Positions 44,933 through 53,774 of a DNA stretch of 64,000 nucleotides are shown here, piece after piece (within the stretch, counting starts at the first letter, position 1; each line of letters opens with the position of its first letter). A model generated the notes under the pieces. That model did not search any database, had not been told where the DNA came from, and was given only the letters and a program-made list of their open reading frames with translations. The position numbers and the translations under genes were made by a program. Source of the DNA: Microbacterium sp. (lineage in GTDB: Bacteria; Actinomycetota; Actinomycetes; Actinomycetales; Microbacteriaceae); the NCBI GenBank assembly GCA_019510305.1, contig JAEKKN010000024.1, positions 62,001 through 126,000 on the forward strand, read 5' to 3'.

Positions 44933-46030
44933 ATGACGCGGTTCTGGCTCGGCGGCTACGGCCCGGCGATGGAGGGTTCGGCCGACGGCATCGGGATGCT
45001 GGCCGGCGACGAGACGGCGGCGACCGCGCTGAGCTACCGGGGAGCCGTCACCGAGACGCCCTCGCCCTCCTGGCTCGCCCCGCATCCGACCCTCGACGTC
45101 GTGTACGCGGCGCTCGAGGGCGACGCGGCGGTGCAGGCGTTCGTCCGCTCCGGAGAGTCGGCGCTCACGCCCCTCGGCGACCCCGTCGAGGCCGGACAGT
45201 ACGTCTGCCATCTCGCGGTCGCTCCTTCAGGGCGCTACCTGATCGCCAGCTGCTACGGCGACGGACGGGTGGTGCGCATCGGCATCGACGGTGCGGGACG
45301 TCTGGTTCCTGATGCCGCGCACAAGGCCGCTGAACTGCGAGCGGCGCTGCTCGGCGAGCCGCAGGATGACACGGGGGCCCCCGCGGGCACCGGTGTCGCC
45401 GCGACCGACCCCTATGGCGCCGAGGGCGTCCGCGAGTCGCACGCGCATGCTGCGGCGTTCCTCGCCGACGGCCGTATCGCGACGACTGATCTCGGCTTCG
45501 ATCTGGTGCGGATCTGGCGGCTGACGGCGGGCGGACTCGTGCTCGACCACGAGGTCGTGCTGCCGAAGGGCACGGGGCCCCGGCACATGGTGGTGCATCC
45601 GAGCGGACATCTGCACGTGGTCACGGAGTACTCCTGCGAGGTGTTCACGCTCGCCGCCGGTCCCGACGGCACCTGGTCCGTCGTGTCATCGGTGCTGTCG
45701 AGCCCTGTCGCCGAGGTCGGCGTCGACTTCCCGGCCGAACTCGTGCGCACCCGCGACGGGCAGTTCCTGTACACGGCTCTGCGCGGAAGCAACACGATCG
45801 CCGCGCTGCGGGTCCGCGGCGCGGGAGAGAGCCTCGAGCCGATCGCGCTCGCCGACTCGGGCGTCGACTGGCCGCGGCACCATCTCGTGCACGAGGGCAA
45901 GCTGCTCGTCGCCGGTCAGCGCTCCGACACGATCAGCCTGCTCGATCTCGACGAGCGCACGGGTGCGCCCCTCGGCATCCGTCATCAGGCTCCGGTGCCG
46001 ACGCCGACGCACTTCCTGCCGGTGCGCTGA
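44933..46030 (+). CDS. Lactonase family protein (6-phosphogluconolactonase-type beta-propeller)
   Basis: 365 residues, ATG two bases after purA. The seven-bladed beta-propeller lactonase family (Pgl/YbhE) is seen in 'PSWLAPHPTLDVVYAALEG', 'CHLAVAPSGRYLIASCYGDGRV', 'ESHAHAAAFLADGRIATTDLGFDLVRIW', 'GPRHMVVHPSGHLHVVTEYSCEVF' and 'RHHLVHEGKLLVAGQRSDTISLLDLD'. Members hydrolyse 6-phosphogluconolactone or related sugar lactones in the cytosol. No signal peptide. Substrate is inferred from family and could be another lactone. Confidence 0.88.
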   Translation: MTRFWLGGYGPAMEGSADGIGMLAGDETAATALSYRGAVTETPSPSWLAPHPTLDVVYAALEGDAAVQAFVRSGESALTPLGDPVEAGQYVCHLAVAPSGRYLIASCYGDGRVVRIGIDGAGRLVPDAAHKAAELRAALLGEPQDDTGAPAGTGVAATDPYGAEGVRESHAHAAAFLADGRIATTDLGFDLVRIWRLTAGGLVLDHEVVLPKGTGPRHMVVHPSGHLHVVTEYSCEVFTLAAGPDGTWSVVSSVLSSPVAEVGVDFPAELVRTRDGQFLYTALRGSNTIAALRVRGAGESLEPIALADSGVDWPRHHLVHEGKLLVAGQRSDTISLLDLDERTGAPLGIRHQAPVPTPTHFLPVR

Positions 46031-46082
46031 GGGCGATTCCCGCGCTCACGCCCGCTCTGCAGACTCGGATTCACGCCGCGAC

Positions 46083-46113
46083 TTGACCTCAACCTTTGTT
46101 GAGGTCTTAGCGT
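46083..46113 (+). promoter_or_regulatory. MerR/SoxR-type promoter, 19-bp spacer with dyad
   Basis: TTGACC (46083-46088), a 19-base spacer and TAGCGT (46108-46113) form a promoter of the MerR kind. The spacer is filled by a perfect dyad GACCTCAAC-CTTT-GTTGAGGTC (46085-46106), close to the SoxR box CCTCAAG-N4-CTTGAGG. Transcription would begin at or next to ATG 46121, giving a leaderless message. The regulator gene is not in the window. Confidence 0.75.
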
Positions 46114-46120
46114 CGAGCCC

Positions 46121-47524
46121 ATGACCATCGACACGGGAGAGGTGCGGACCGCCACGGCCTCCGCGCCGGGCATCATGAGCGGCACCTATCTCTGGATAAC
46201 CATCGGCGCCTGCGCCCTCGTCTTCCTGGGGGCGTTCGAGTCCCTGGCCGTCACGACGGTGATGCCGGTCGTGAGTGCGGACCTCGGCGGGGAGCGTCTC
46301 TACGCGCTCGCCTTCGCCGGTCCGCTGGCCACCGGAGTGATCGGCATGGTCGCGGCGGGGAACTGGGCGGACCGCCGGGGGCCCGTCGAACCGTTGTACA
46401 CCGCTGTCGCCGTCTTCGTGGCGGGTCTGCTCGTTGCCGGTCTCGCCCCCAGCATGGAGGTCTTGGTCGCCGGCCGTTTCGCGCAGGGGCTGGGCAGCGG
46501 TGCGTTGACGGTCGCGCTGTACGTGGTGGTCGCGCGCGTGTATCCGCGCGATCTGCACCCGGCGATCTTCGCGGGCTTCGCGGCCGCGTGGGTGGTGCCG
46601 TCGCTGATCGGCCCCACCGTCGCCGGCATGGTGACAGAGCTGTGGAGCTGGCACTGGGTCTTCCTCGGCGTCGTCGCGCTCGTGCTCGTGGCGCTGCTCA
46701 TGGTCGTCCCCGCTCTCAAGAATCTCGCCCGCGACGGCGGCGACCGCTCGATCCCGTGGTCGCTCGGACTCCTCGGCTGGTCCGTCCTGGCCGCGGTCGC
46801 CGTTCTCGCTCTCGATCTTCTGGGCGACGTGCCCGGCGCGGGGCCCGTGCTGGCTGTCGCGGCCGTGATCGTGGCTCTGATCGCCGTCCGGCCGCTGCTG
46901 CCCAAGGGCAGCCTCGTGGCCCGTCGAGGTCTGCCCTCGGTGATCCTCGTCCGAGGGCTCGCTGCGGCGGCGTTCTTCGGAACGCAGGTGTACATCCCGT
47001 ATCTGCTCACCGATCGCTACGACTTCACCCCGACGCTCGCCGGGCTGTCGTTGACCGGCGGCGCCTCGGCCGCAGCCACCGTGCAGGGGCGCATGGGCAC
47101 ACGGCTGTCGAGCGTCGTCGCCGTGCGGATCGGCACCGGTCTCGTGGTCGCGGGCGTCCTGCTCGCGCTCGTGTCCGCGGTGCTGCACATGCACGCCATG
47201 GCGATCGTCGCCGCCTGGATCGTCGCCGGCACCGGCATGGGGCTGATGAGCCCGCGCACCAGCGCCCTCACCCTCGAGATGTCGACACCCGAGAACCAGG
47301 GCTTCAACAGCTCGGCGATGACCGTCGCCGATTCCTTCGGCAGCGCCCTGTCGCTGGCCGTGACCGGCGTGCTGTTCGCCGCCGCCAGTGCCGCCGCCGT
47401 CGCGGACCCGTTCGTCGTCGTTTTCGCCTTCGCCGGTGCGGTCGCCGTCGCAGCGGCTGTGCTGTCACCCCGGCTGGCGCCGCGAGCGGACGGCGACGCC
47501 GCCCGAGAGGTGGCAGCGCCGTGA
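46121..47524 (+). CDS. MFS transporter under SoxR/MerR-type control
   Basis: 467 residues, about 12-14 helices. Family features: 'FESLAVTTVMPVVSADLGG' in helix 1, motif A 'AAGNWADRRGPVEPLY' and an internal 'RFAQGLGSGALTVALYVVVARVYPRDLHPAIFAGFAAAWVVPSLIGPTVAGMVTE' region typical of drug exporters. The ATG lies eight bases after the -10 box, so no ribosome site is expected. Overlaps the quinone oxidoreductase (GTGA). Together they look like a redox- or drug-inducible export and detoxification pair. Confidence 0.87.
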   Translation: MTIDTGEVRTATASAPGIMSGTYLWITIGACALVFLGAFESLAVTTVMPVVSADLGGERLYALAFAGPLATGVIGMVAAGNWADRRGPVEPLYTAVAVFVAGLLVAGLAPSMEVLVAGRFAQGLGSGALTVALYVVVARVYPRDLHPAIFAGFAAAWVVPSLIGPTVAGMVTELWSWHWVFLGVVALVLVALLMVVPALKNLARDGGDRSIPWSLGLLGWSVLAAVAVLALDLLGDVPGAGPVLAVAAVIVALIAVRPLLPKGSLVARRGLPSVILVRGLAAAAFFGTQVYIPYLLTDRYDFTPTLAGLSLTGGASAAATVQGRMGTRLSSVVAVRIGTGLVVAGVLLALVSAVLHMHAMAIVAAWIVAGTGMGLMSPRTSALTLEMSTPENQGFNSSAMTVADSFGSALSLAVTGVLFAAASAAAVADPFVVVFAFAGAVAVAAAVLSPRLAPRADGDAAREVAAP

Positions 47525-48507
47525 GGGCGATCGTGCAGCGCGACTTCGGTGGGCCGGAGGTGCTGAAGATCGAAGAGGCTCCGCTCCCCGAGCCCGGCGC
47601 GGGAGAAGTCCGGGTGCGGGTCGAGGCGGCCGGCGTCCACGCCGTGGACACCGACATCCGTCGAGGAGACGGTCCGCCGTCGATGCCGCGGCCGGTGCTC
47701 CCGATGACGCCGGGGCGTGAAGTCGCCGGCGTCGTCGAAGCGGTGGGTCCAGACGTTGATACGAGCCTGATGGCGGCACGAGTGGTCGCGCATGTCGGCT
47801 TCCGCAGCGGCGGTTACGCGGAGTTCGCCCTCGCGCCGGTCGCATCGCTCCATCTGATTCCCGACGAGGTCTCGTCCTCTCAGGCGGTCGCGGCAATCGG
47901 CACGGGCCGAACGGCGCAGCTCATGTGGGAGAACGCGCCCGCGCGTGCGGAGGACGTAGTGATCGTTCCTGGAGCGTCGGGGGGCCTGGGGAGCCAGCTC
48001 GTGCAACTGTCGTCGGCGGTCGGGGCGACGGTGGTGGCGCTGTACGGCGGAGAGTCGAAGCGCGCGACGGTGGAACAGCTCGGACCGGCCGACCCGAGGT
48101 TCATCGCCCTGGACTCGACCGATGAGGCGTGGCCGGAGCGGATGACGTCGCTGCTCGGAGAGCGACAGCCTTCACTTCTGTACGACGGCGTGGGTGGCGC
48201 GGTCGGTCGCGCCGCGCTCGAGACCCTCGGTCGCGGAGCCCGCATCGTGATCATCGGGTGGGCGAGCGGCGCACCCGTGCGTATCGACACCGACGACCTC
48301 GTCGGCAGATCGCTCACGGTCATGGTCCCGCTCGGGCGTCCGCCGGCAGACCTGAGGGCTCTCGAATCGAGGGCGCTTGCGGCCGTGGCGGCGCGGCAGG
48401 TCGATCCGCCGGTGGACGAGTATCCGCTGGAACGCGCGGCAGAGGCCCATGCCGCGATCGAGCAGCGTCGTCAACGTGGGAAGGTCGTGCTCGTCACGCC
48501 GCGCTGA
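47521..48507 (+). CDS. Zinc-independent quinone oxidoreductase (MDR superfamily)
   Basis: 328 residues, GTG 47521 overlapping the MFS stop by GTGA. N-terminal GroES-like domain ('GPEVLKIEEAPLPEPGAGEVRVRVEAAGVHAVDTDIRRG'), then Rossmann domain with 'VIVPGASGGLGSQLVQLSSAVGATVVAL' (the AxGGxG pattern of QOR), and C-terminal 'PLERAAEAHAAIEQRRQRGKVVLV'. The catalytic-zinc Cys and the four structural Cys are absent, as in quinone oxidoreductases. NADPH-dependent reduction of quinones or enones in the cytosol is likely. SoxR-type upstream control fits, since SoxR in Actinobacteria responds to redox-active compounds. Confidence 0.88.
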   Translation: MRAIVQRDFGGPEVLKIEEAPLPEPGAGEVRVRVEAAGVHAVDTDIRRGDGPPSMPRPVLPMTPGREVAGVVEAVGPDVDTSLMAARVVAHVGFRSGGYAEFALAPVASLHLIPDEVSSSQAVAAIGTGRTAQLMWENAPARAEDVVIVPGASGGLGSQLVQLSSAVGATVVALYGGESKRATVEQLGPADPRFIALDSTDEAWPERMTSLLGERQPSLLYDGVGGAVGRAALETLGRGARIVIIGWASGAPVRIDTDDLVGRSLTVMVPLGRPPADLRALESRALAAVAARQVDPPVDEYPLERAAEAHAAIEQRRQRGKVVLVTPR

Positions 48508-48625
48508 GGATGCGGCTCATCGGCCGCGGCCCATCGGCCGCACGGCACGAGTCGGCGGGAATTCCCCCGAGAGCGCGAGTGTTCTGGCACCCTGGACGCA
48601 CGCACCCCGTCGAATGGAGCCGCCG

Positions 48626-49974
48626 ATGACCGACGAATACGATCTGATCGTGCTGGGCGGAGGCCCGGTGGGAGAGAACGTCGCCGACCGAGCGGTGCAG
48701 GGCGGCCTGACCGCCATCATCGTCGAGAGCGAACTCGTCGGCGGCGAGTGCTCGTACTGGGCGTGTATGCCGTCGAAGGCGCTGCTGCGCCCGGCGCAGG
48801 TGCTGCGCGCAGCCCAGCACGTGCGCGGCGCGGCCGAGGCCGTCACCGGAAGGCTCGACGTCGCGGCCGTGTTCGCGCGGCGCGATTCGTTCACGAGCGA
48901 CTGGTCGGACGACGGGCAGGTGCGCTGGCTCGAGTCGGCGCACATCGACCTGGCACGAGGACACGGGCGGCTCACGGGTGAGCGCGAGGTCACCCCGTCA
49001 TCCCGCCCATCGACGGCTTGGCCGACGCCTCGCCCTGGACGAGCCGAGAGGCGACCAGCGCCCAGACGCTGCCCGAATCGCTCGCCGTGATCGGCGGAGG
49101 AGTGGTCGCCGTCGAGATGGCCACGGCGTACGCGGCGCTCGGCTCGGCCGTCACGGTCATCGCCCGCAGCGGACTGCTCGGCGGCATGGAGCCCTTCGCG
49201 GGCGAGCGTGTCGCGGCCGGCCTGAAGGAGCTCGGCGTCGACGTGCGCCTGTCGGTCGGCACGGAGTCTGTGCATCGAGACGAGGAGGGCGTGCACATCG
49301 TACTTTCCGACGGCTCGACGGTCACGGCATCCGAAGTCCTGGTCGCGACCGGACGATCGCCGCGCAGCGGAGACATCGGGCTCGAGACCGTCGGGCTCGA
49401 GCCGGGCAGGTGGATCGCGGTCGACGACACCCTGCGGGTCCCTGATGTGCCGTGGCTGTACGCGGTCGGCGACGTCAACGGGCGCGTGCTGCTGACCCAC
49501 CAGGGCAAATACCAGGCGCGAGCGGCGGGAGACGTGATTGCAGCGCGAGCGCTCGACGGAGCGGTGGATGACGCGCCCTGGGGACGTCACGTCGCGACCG
49601 CCGATCATGCAGCCGCCCCGCAGGTGACGTTCTCCGTCCCGGAGGTCGCCTCGGTCGGACTGACCGAGAAGGCGGCGAAGGATGCCGGCATCGCAGTGCA
49701 GGTCGTGGACTACGACCTCGGCTGGGTCGCGGGCGCGAGCCTGTACGAAGACGGGTTCGAGGGGCAGGCGCGGCTCGTGATCGACACGGAGCGCGACGTG
49801 ATCGTCGGCGCGACCTTCGTCGGGCCGGAGGTCGCCGAACTCGTGCAGACCGCGACACTCGCGATCGTCGGCGAGGTGCCGATCGCGAGGCTCTGGCACG
49901 CCGTGCCCGCCTATCCGACGGTGAGCGAGATCTGGCTGCGGCTCCTCGAGGGCTACGGGCGGGATCACGCGTGA
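48626..49974 (+). pseudogene. Flavoprotein disulfide reductase broken by a frameshift with internal loss
   Basis: The first frame from ATG 48626 gives 'YDLIVLGGGPVGENVADRAVQGGLTAIIVESELVGGECSYWACMPSKALL' (FAD loop and redox C-x4-C) up to 'GRLTGEREV' ending near 48991. The continuation 'PVIPPIDGLADASPWTSREAT' is in another frame from 48994, followed by a complete NAD domain ('AVIGGGVVAVEMATAYAALGS') and dimerisation domain up to 49974. The region between them, usually about 20-25 residues and including the ATG-S/T motif before 'xPxIPG', is missing. So a non-triplet deletion of roughly 60-80 bases has occurred. Intact homologues are about 470 residues. It could also be an assembly error, but loss of whole sequence argues against a simple indel. 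Confidence 0.8.
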
Positions 49975-50107
49975 ACGCCCCATCCGATCTGGGCGGCGCT
50001 CCGAACAGGTGACGGAATGTGTCGCACATCGACGTGTGCGCGCGCAATCCTCCCCCCGATGTCCGACACCTCTTATACGCTCGAACCACATCTGAGGAGG
50101 CAGCACC

Positions 50108-50410
50108 ATGAAGGCCGTACTCGCAGGAACCACCATCGCCGAGGCCGACGAGAGCGATCTCATCCGCATCGAGGGGAACTGGTACTTCCCTCCGGCATCC
50201 GTCGCGCCCGACGTGCTCGTCGAGAGCCCGACCCCCTACACCTGCCCGTGGAAGGGCGTGTGCCAGTACTGGTCGGTGCGGGCCGGCGGTGAGCTTCACG
50301 AAGACCTGGCGTGGTCCTACCCGCATCCGTATCCGACCGCCTTCGACCGCGTCGGCAAGGACTTCTCGGGCTACGTCGCCTTCGCGCCGGGCGTCGAGGT
50401 CTCGCCGTAG
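50108..50410 (+). CDS. DUF427 domain protein
   Basis: 100 residues, ATG 50108 with GAGGAGG eight bases upstream. DUF427 fold: 'MKAVLAGTTIAEADESDLIRIEGNWYFPPASV' (strand with E-N-W-Y-F-P), 'TPYTCPWKGVCQYWSV' (T-x-C-P-W-K-G-x-x-x-Y-W-x-V signature) and 'AWSYPHPYPTAFDRVGKDFSGYVAF' with the 'Y' and 'F' residues of the family. A single compact beta protein of unknown biochemical role, common in Actinobacteria. The next gene begins 18 bases later, so it may head the osmoprotectant operon. Confidence 0.9.
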   Translation: MKAVLAGTTIAEADESDLIRIEGNWYFPPASVAPDVLVESPTPYTCPWKGVCQYWSVRAGGELHEDLAWSYPHPYPTAFDRVGKDFSGYVAFAPGVEVSP

Positions 50411-50428
50411 CCCCGACGGGAGACCGCC

Positions 50429-51283
50429 TTGATCGAGTTCCGCAACGTCACGAAGCGATTCCCCGACGGAACGCTCGCCGTGAACGACTTCAGCCTCGTG
50501 CTGCCCTCGCGCAAGACGACGGTCTTCGTCGGCTCGTCGGGCTGTGGCAAGACGACTCTGCTGCGCATGATCAACCGCATGGTCGAGCCCACCTCGGGAG
50601 ACGTCGAGATCGACGGTGAGAGCGTGCTCGGCGGCGACCCCGTGAAGCTGCGCCGGAGCATCGGCTACGTGATGCAGAACTCCGGCCTCATGCCGCACTT
50701 CAGCGTGATCGACAACGTGTCGACCGTGCTGCGGCTGAACGGCGTGGGGCGCACGGCCGCCCACGCCCGCGCGCGCGAACTTCTCGACACCGTCGGACTC
50801 GATCGCGCACTCGCCGACCGCTACCCGAGCCAGCTCTCCGGCGGGCAGCAGCAGCGCGTCGGCGTGGCCAGAGGACTCGCGGCCGATCCCAACATCCTGC
50901 TGATGGACGAGCCGTTCGGCGCCGTCGATCCCATCGTGCGCGCCGATCTTCAGCAGGAGACCAGCCGGCTGCAGCGCGAGCTCGACAAGACCGTGGTGTT
51001 CGTGACGCACGACATCGACGAGGCGTTCCTGCTGGGCGATCAGGTCGTGATCCTCGACAAGGGAGCGCGCATCGTGCAGGTGGGCAGCCCCAGCGAGATC
51101 ATCGAGAGTCCGGCAGACGACTTCGTCGCGGCGTTCATCGGCGCCGACCGAGGGCGTCGGGCGCTGAGCCTCAAGCAGACGCCGCGCGGGCTCGTCGTGG
51201 TCGACTCGGAAGGGCGCACGCAGGGCGCGATCGTCGGGTCGGATGCCGCGGCTCCCGCTTCTGCCGACGGAGCCGCCCCGTGA
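50429..51283 (+). CDS. Osmoprotectant ABC transporter, ATP-binding protein
   Basis: 284 residues, TTG start at 50429 with GGGAG nine bases before; no ATG or GTG fits. Walker A 'GSSGCGKTT' (35-43), signature 'LSGGQQQR', Walker B 'NILLMDEPFGAVDP', switch 'VFVTHDIDEA'. The pattern 'SIGYVMQNSGLMPHFSVIDNV' is typical of OpuCA/ProV (quaternary amine) ATPases. The C-terminal part after residue 235 is short; OpuCA has two CBS domains here, which are absent. So ionic-strength sensing by CBS is unlikely. First of four transporter genes with overlapping stops. Confidence 0.92.
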   Translation: MIEFRNVTKRFPDGTLAVNDFSLVLPSRKTTVFVGSSGCGKTTLLRMINRMVEPTSGDVEIDGESVLGGDPVKLRRSIGYVMQNSGLMPHFSVIDNVSTVLRLNGVGRTAAHARARELLDTVGLDRALADRYPSQLSGGQQQRVGVARGLAADPNILLMDEPFGAVDPIVRADLQQETSRLQRELDKTVVFVTHDIDEAFLLGDQVVILDKGARIVQVGSPSEIIESPADDFVAAFIGADRGRRALSLKQTPRGLVVVDSEGRTQGAIVGSDAAAPASADGAAP

Positions 51284-51969
51284 ACTGGGTCGTCGACAAC
51301 TTCGGGCTGATCCTCCAACTGACGGTGATCCACCTTCAGCAGAGCGTGATCCCGATCGTGCTCGGATTCGTGCTGTCGCTGCCTCTGGGCTGGGTCGCCT
51401 GGCGGTACCGCCTGGTGCGCGGACCGGTCATCGTGCTCACAGGGCTTCTCTACACGATCCCCTCGCTCGCCTTGCTGATCCTGCTCCCCGCGACGCTGGG
51501 CTATTCGGCGATCAGCGCGCCCAATCTCATCATCGCCCTGACGATCTACGCCGTGGCGATCCTTGTGCGCGCGGTCGCCGACGGACTCGATTCGGTCGAC
51601 GAAGACGTGAGGCAGGCGGCGACGGCCACCGGCTTCGCCCCGTTCCGCCGCTTCTGGGGGGTCGAGTTCCCGCTCGCAGGTCCCGTGATCCTCGCGGGAC
51701 TCCGTGTCACGGCAGTGAGCACGATCTCGCTCGCGACCGTCGGCATCCTCATCGGCGTGACGAACCTCGGCTACCTCTTCACGAACGGCCTCGAGCGTCG
51801 CATCATCGCCGAGGTGTTCGCCGGCGTCATCGCGGTCGTGATCATCGCCCTCGTGTTCGACCTGGTGCTCATGCTGATCGGCCGGGCGCTGATGCCGTGG
51901 ACCCGGGCGAACGCAGCTGCGGCGCAGGGGGCGACCGCCCGCGTCGCCACGACGAGGGCGGCCGCATGA
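51280..51969 (+). CDS. Osmoprotectant ABC transporter, permease 1
   Basis: 229 residues, GTG start overlapping the ATPase stop (GTGA). Five or six helices; the EAA-like loop 'GLDSVDEDVRQAATATGFAPFRRFWGVEFPLAGPVILAGLR' docks the ATPase. Matches OpuCB/YehW-type permeases: 'YTIPSLALLILLPATLGY' and 'ATVGILIGVTNLGYLFTNGL'. Works with the second permease as a heterodimer in the membrane. Confidence 0.92.
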   Translation: MNWVVDNFGLILQLTVIHLQQSVIPIVLGFVLSLPLGWVAWRYRLVRGPVIVLTGLLYTIPSLALLILLPATLGYSAISAPNLIIALTIYAVAILVRAVADGLDSVDEDVRQAATATGFAPFRRFWGVEFPLAGPVILAGLRVTAVSTISLATVGILIGVTNLGYLFTNGLERRIIAEVFAGVIAVVIIALVFDLVLMLIGRALMPWTRANAAAAQGATARVATTRAAA

Positions 51970-52688
51970 ATCTCTTCGCCGAGGCCATCGCCTGGATGCT
52001 CGCTCCCGCGCAGTGGACGGGCAACTATGCGCTGCCGAAGCTGCTGGGCGAGCATCTCGCGCTGACGGCGATCTCGGTTCTCATCGCCGCGGCGATCGCC
52101 CTGCCGATCGGCTGGCTCATCGGCCATACGGGCAGAGGCCGCGAGGTCGCGGTCGCGGTCGCCGGCGCCGCGCGTGCGATCCCGGCGTTCGGTCTCATGG
52201 TGCTCCTCGTGCTGCTGCTCGGCGTGCTCCGCATTCCTGAAGCGGCGATCACCACCTTCGTGCTGCTCGCCATCCCCTCGCTCCTCGCCGGGGCGTACAC
52301 GGGGCTCGAGGCCATCGACCGCCGTGTGATCGATTCCGCCCGCGCCATGGGCATGACCGAGTGGCAGATCTTCTTCAAGGTCGAACTGCCTCTCGGGCTG
52401 CCGCTTCTGCTCGGCGGCATCCGCTCTGCTCTCCTCCAGGTGATCGCCACGGTCACGATCGCCGCCTACGTCAATCTCGGCGGACTGGGCTGGCCGATCA
52501 TCCAGGGCATCCCGCTGCGTCGCTTCGACCAGGTCCTCGCCGGCGCGATCATCGTCGCGGTGCTGGCTCTCCTGGTCGACCTGCTCCTCGCGGCCGCCCA
52601 GCACGCGGCGGTTCCTGCCGGCCTGCGTCCACCGCGAGCCGTGCGCCGTCGCGCGGCCGACCCGGCTCCTGCATCCGTCCCCGCCTGA
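51966..52688 (+). CDS. Osmoprotectant ABC transporter, permease 2
   Basis: 240 residues, ATG overlapping permease 1 (ATGA). Contains 'LLGEHLALTAISVLIAAAIALPIGWLIGHTGRGREVAVAVAGAARAIPAFGLMVLLVLLLG' and the EAA loop 'GLEAIDRRVIDSARAMGMTEWQIFFKVELPLGLPLLLGGIRSALLQVIATVTIAAYVNLGGLGWPIIQG'. OpuCD/YehY-like. A 49-base gap leads to the binding-protein gene with AGAGAAGAGGAA as ribosome site. Confidence 0.92.
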   Translation: MNLFAEAIAWMLAPAQWTGNYALPKLLGEHLALTAISVLIAAAIALPIGWLIGHTGRGREVAVAVAGAARAIPAFGLMVLLVLLLGVLRIPEAAITTFVLLAIPSLLAGAYTGLEAIDRRVIDSARAMGMTEWQIFFKVELPLGLPLLLGGIRSALLQVIATVTIAAYVNLGGLGWPIIQGIPLRRFDQVLAGAIIVAVLALLVDLLLAAAQHAAVPAGLRPPRAVRRRAADPAPASVPA

Positions 52689-52737
52689 TCCCACCCACAG
52701 CACCAGAGATCCCCGCACTCCCAGAGAAGAGGAAGTC

Positions 52738-53661
52738 ATGTTCACAGCACGAGGCAAGCGCACAGCCTTCGCCGTCGGCCTGGTGGCCGCAGCCGCACTC
52801 GCCCTGTCGGCCTGCAGTTCGAGCAACCCGCTCGACGAGCCGTCCGATGCAGGCTCCGGCTCGGGCGACTCCGACACGATCGTCGTCGGCTCGCAGGCGT
52901 ACTACTCCAACGAGATCATCGCCGAGATCTACGCACAGGCGCTCGAGAACGCCGGATTCACGGTTGAGAAGAAGCTCAACATCGGCCAGCGCGACGCGTA
53001 CATGCCCGAGGTCGAGTCGGGCGAGATCGACGTGTTCCCCGAGTACACCGGCAGCCTGCTGGAGTACCTCTCGAAGGACGGCACCGACGTCACGAGCCCC
53101 GACGACGTGTACGCGGCGCTCAAGGAGGAACTGCCCGAAGAGCTGACGGCCCTCGACTACGCCGAGGCGTCCGACCAGGACACCTATACGGTGCTCAAGA
53201 GCTTCGCCGACGAGAACGGCCTGAAGACCATCGCCGACCTCGCCAAGGTCACGACTCCGGTCACGATCGGCGCGGCACCCGAGTTCGAGCAGCGTCCCTA
53301 CGGCCCGGCTGCAGCCAAGGAGGTCTACGGTGTGGACCTCGCGTTCTCGGCCACGGGCCAGACGACGCTCGAATCGCTGCTCGCAGGTCAGATCCAGGTC
53401 GCCGACATCTACACGGCCGACCCGGCCTTCCAGACGGAAGACATCGTCGCGCTCGAGGACCCGAAGAACCTGATCCTCGCATCGAACGTCGTGCCGATCG
53501 TGTCGAGCGACATCGCCGACGACGTCTCCGACGTGCTCAACGCGATCAGCGCCAAGCTCACCGCGGAGGAGCTCGTCGGACTCAACGTGCAGAGCACGGT
53601 CGACCAGAAGTCGTCGGCTGACATCGCCAAGGCCTGGCTCGAGGAGCAGGGTCTGGTCTGA
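52738..53661 (+). CDS. Osmoprotectant ABC transporter, lipoprotein substrate-binding protein
   Basis: 307 residues. Lipoprotein signal: 'RTAFAVGLVAAAALALSACSSSN', lipobox LSAC with Cys 26. The OpuCC/ProX fold is seen in 'DTIVVGSQAYYSNEIIAEIYAQALENAGFTVEKKLNIGQRDAYMPEVESGEIDVFPEYTGSLLEYL' (GS-x2-x2-x-E, and the 'VFPEYTG' motif) and in 'ADIYTADPAF...VALEDPKNLI'. Its binding pocket for quaternary ammonium compounds such as glycine betaine, carnitine or choline is expected but the aromatic box residues cannot be mapped by eye. Followed by a strong terminator. All four genes make one osmoprotectant uptake operon. Confidence 0.93.
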   Translation: MFTARGKRTAFAVGLVAAAALALSACSSSNPLDEPSDAGSGSGDSDTIVVGSQAYYSNEIIAEIYAQALENAGFTVEKKLNIGQRDAYMPEVESGEIDVFPEYTGSLLEYLSKDGTDVTSPDDVYAALKEELPEELTALDYAEASDQDTYTVLKSFADENGLKTIADLAKVTTPVTIGAAPEFEQRPYGPAAAKEVYGVDLAFSATGQTTLESLLAGQIQVADIYTADPAFQTEDIVALEDPKNLILASNVVPIVSSDIADDVSDVLNAISAKLTAEELVGLNVQSTVDQKSSADIAKAWLEEQGLV

Positions 53662-53663
53662 TC

Positions 53664-53717
53664 GCGTACAAGGAAGGGGCCTTCAGACGACCGTCGGAAG
53701 GCCCCTTCCTTGTACGC
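53664..53717 (+). terminator. Strong terminator of the osmoprotectant operon
   Basis: Perfect 21-bp stem (53664-53684 with 53697-53717) and 12-nt loop, starting two bases after the binding-protein stop. The longest exact stem noted in the window. Confidence 0.9.
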
Positions 53718-53774
53718 GTGTGGCCGAAGGGAGCGGCCTGAGAGAATAGACCGTATGGCAACGGACACATCGGC

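Noticed and set aside
48494..50169. Minus-strand frames over the broken flavoprotein
   Set aside because: Shadow frames; the plus strand has clear FAD and NAD domain motifs in two frames.
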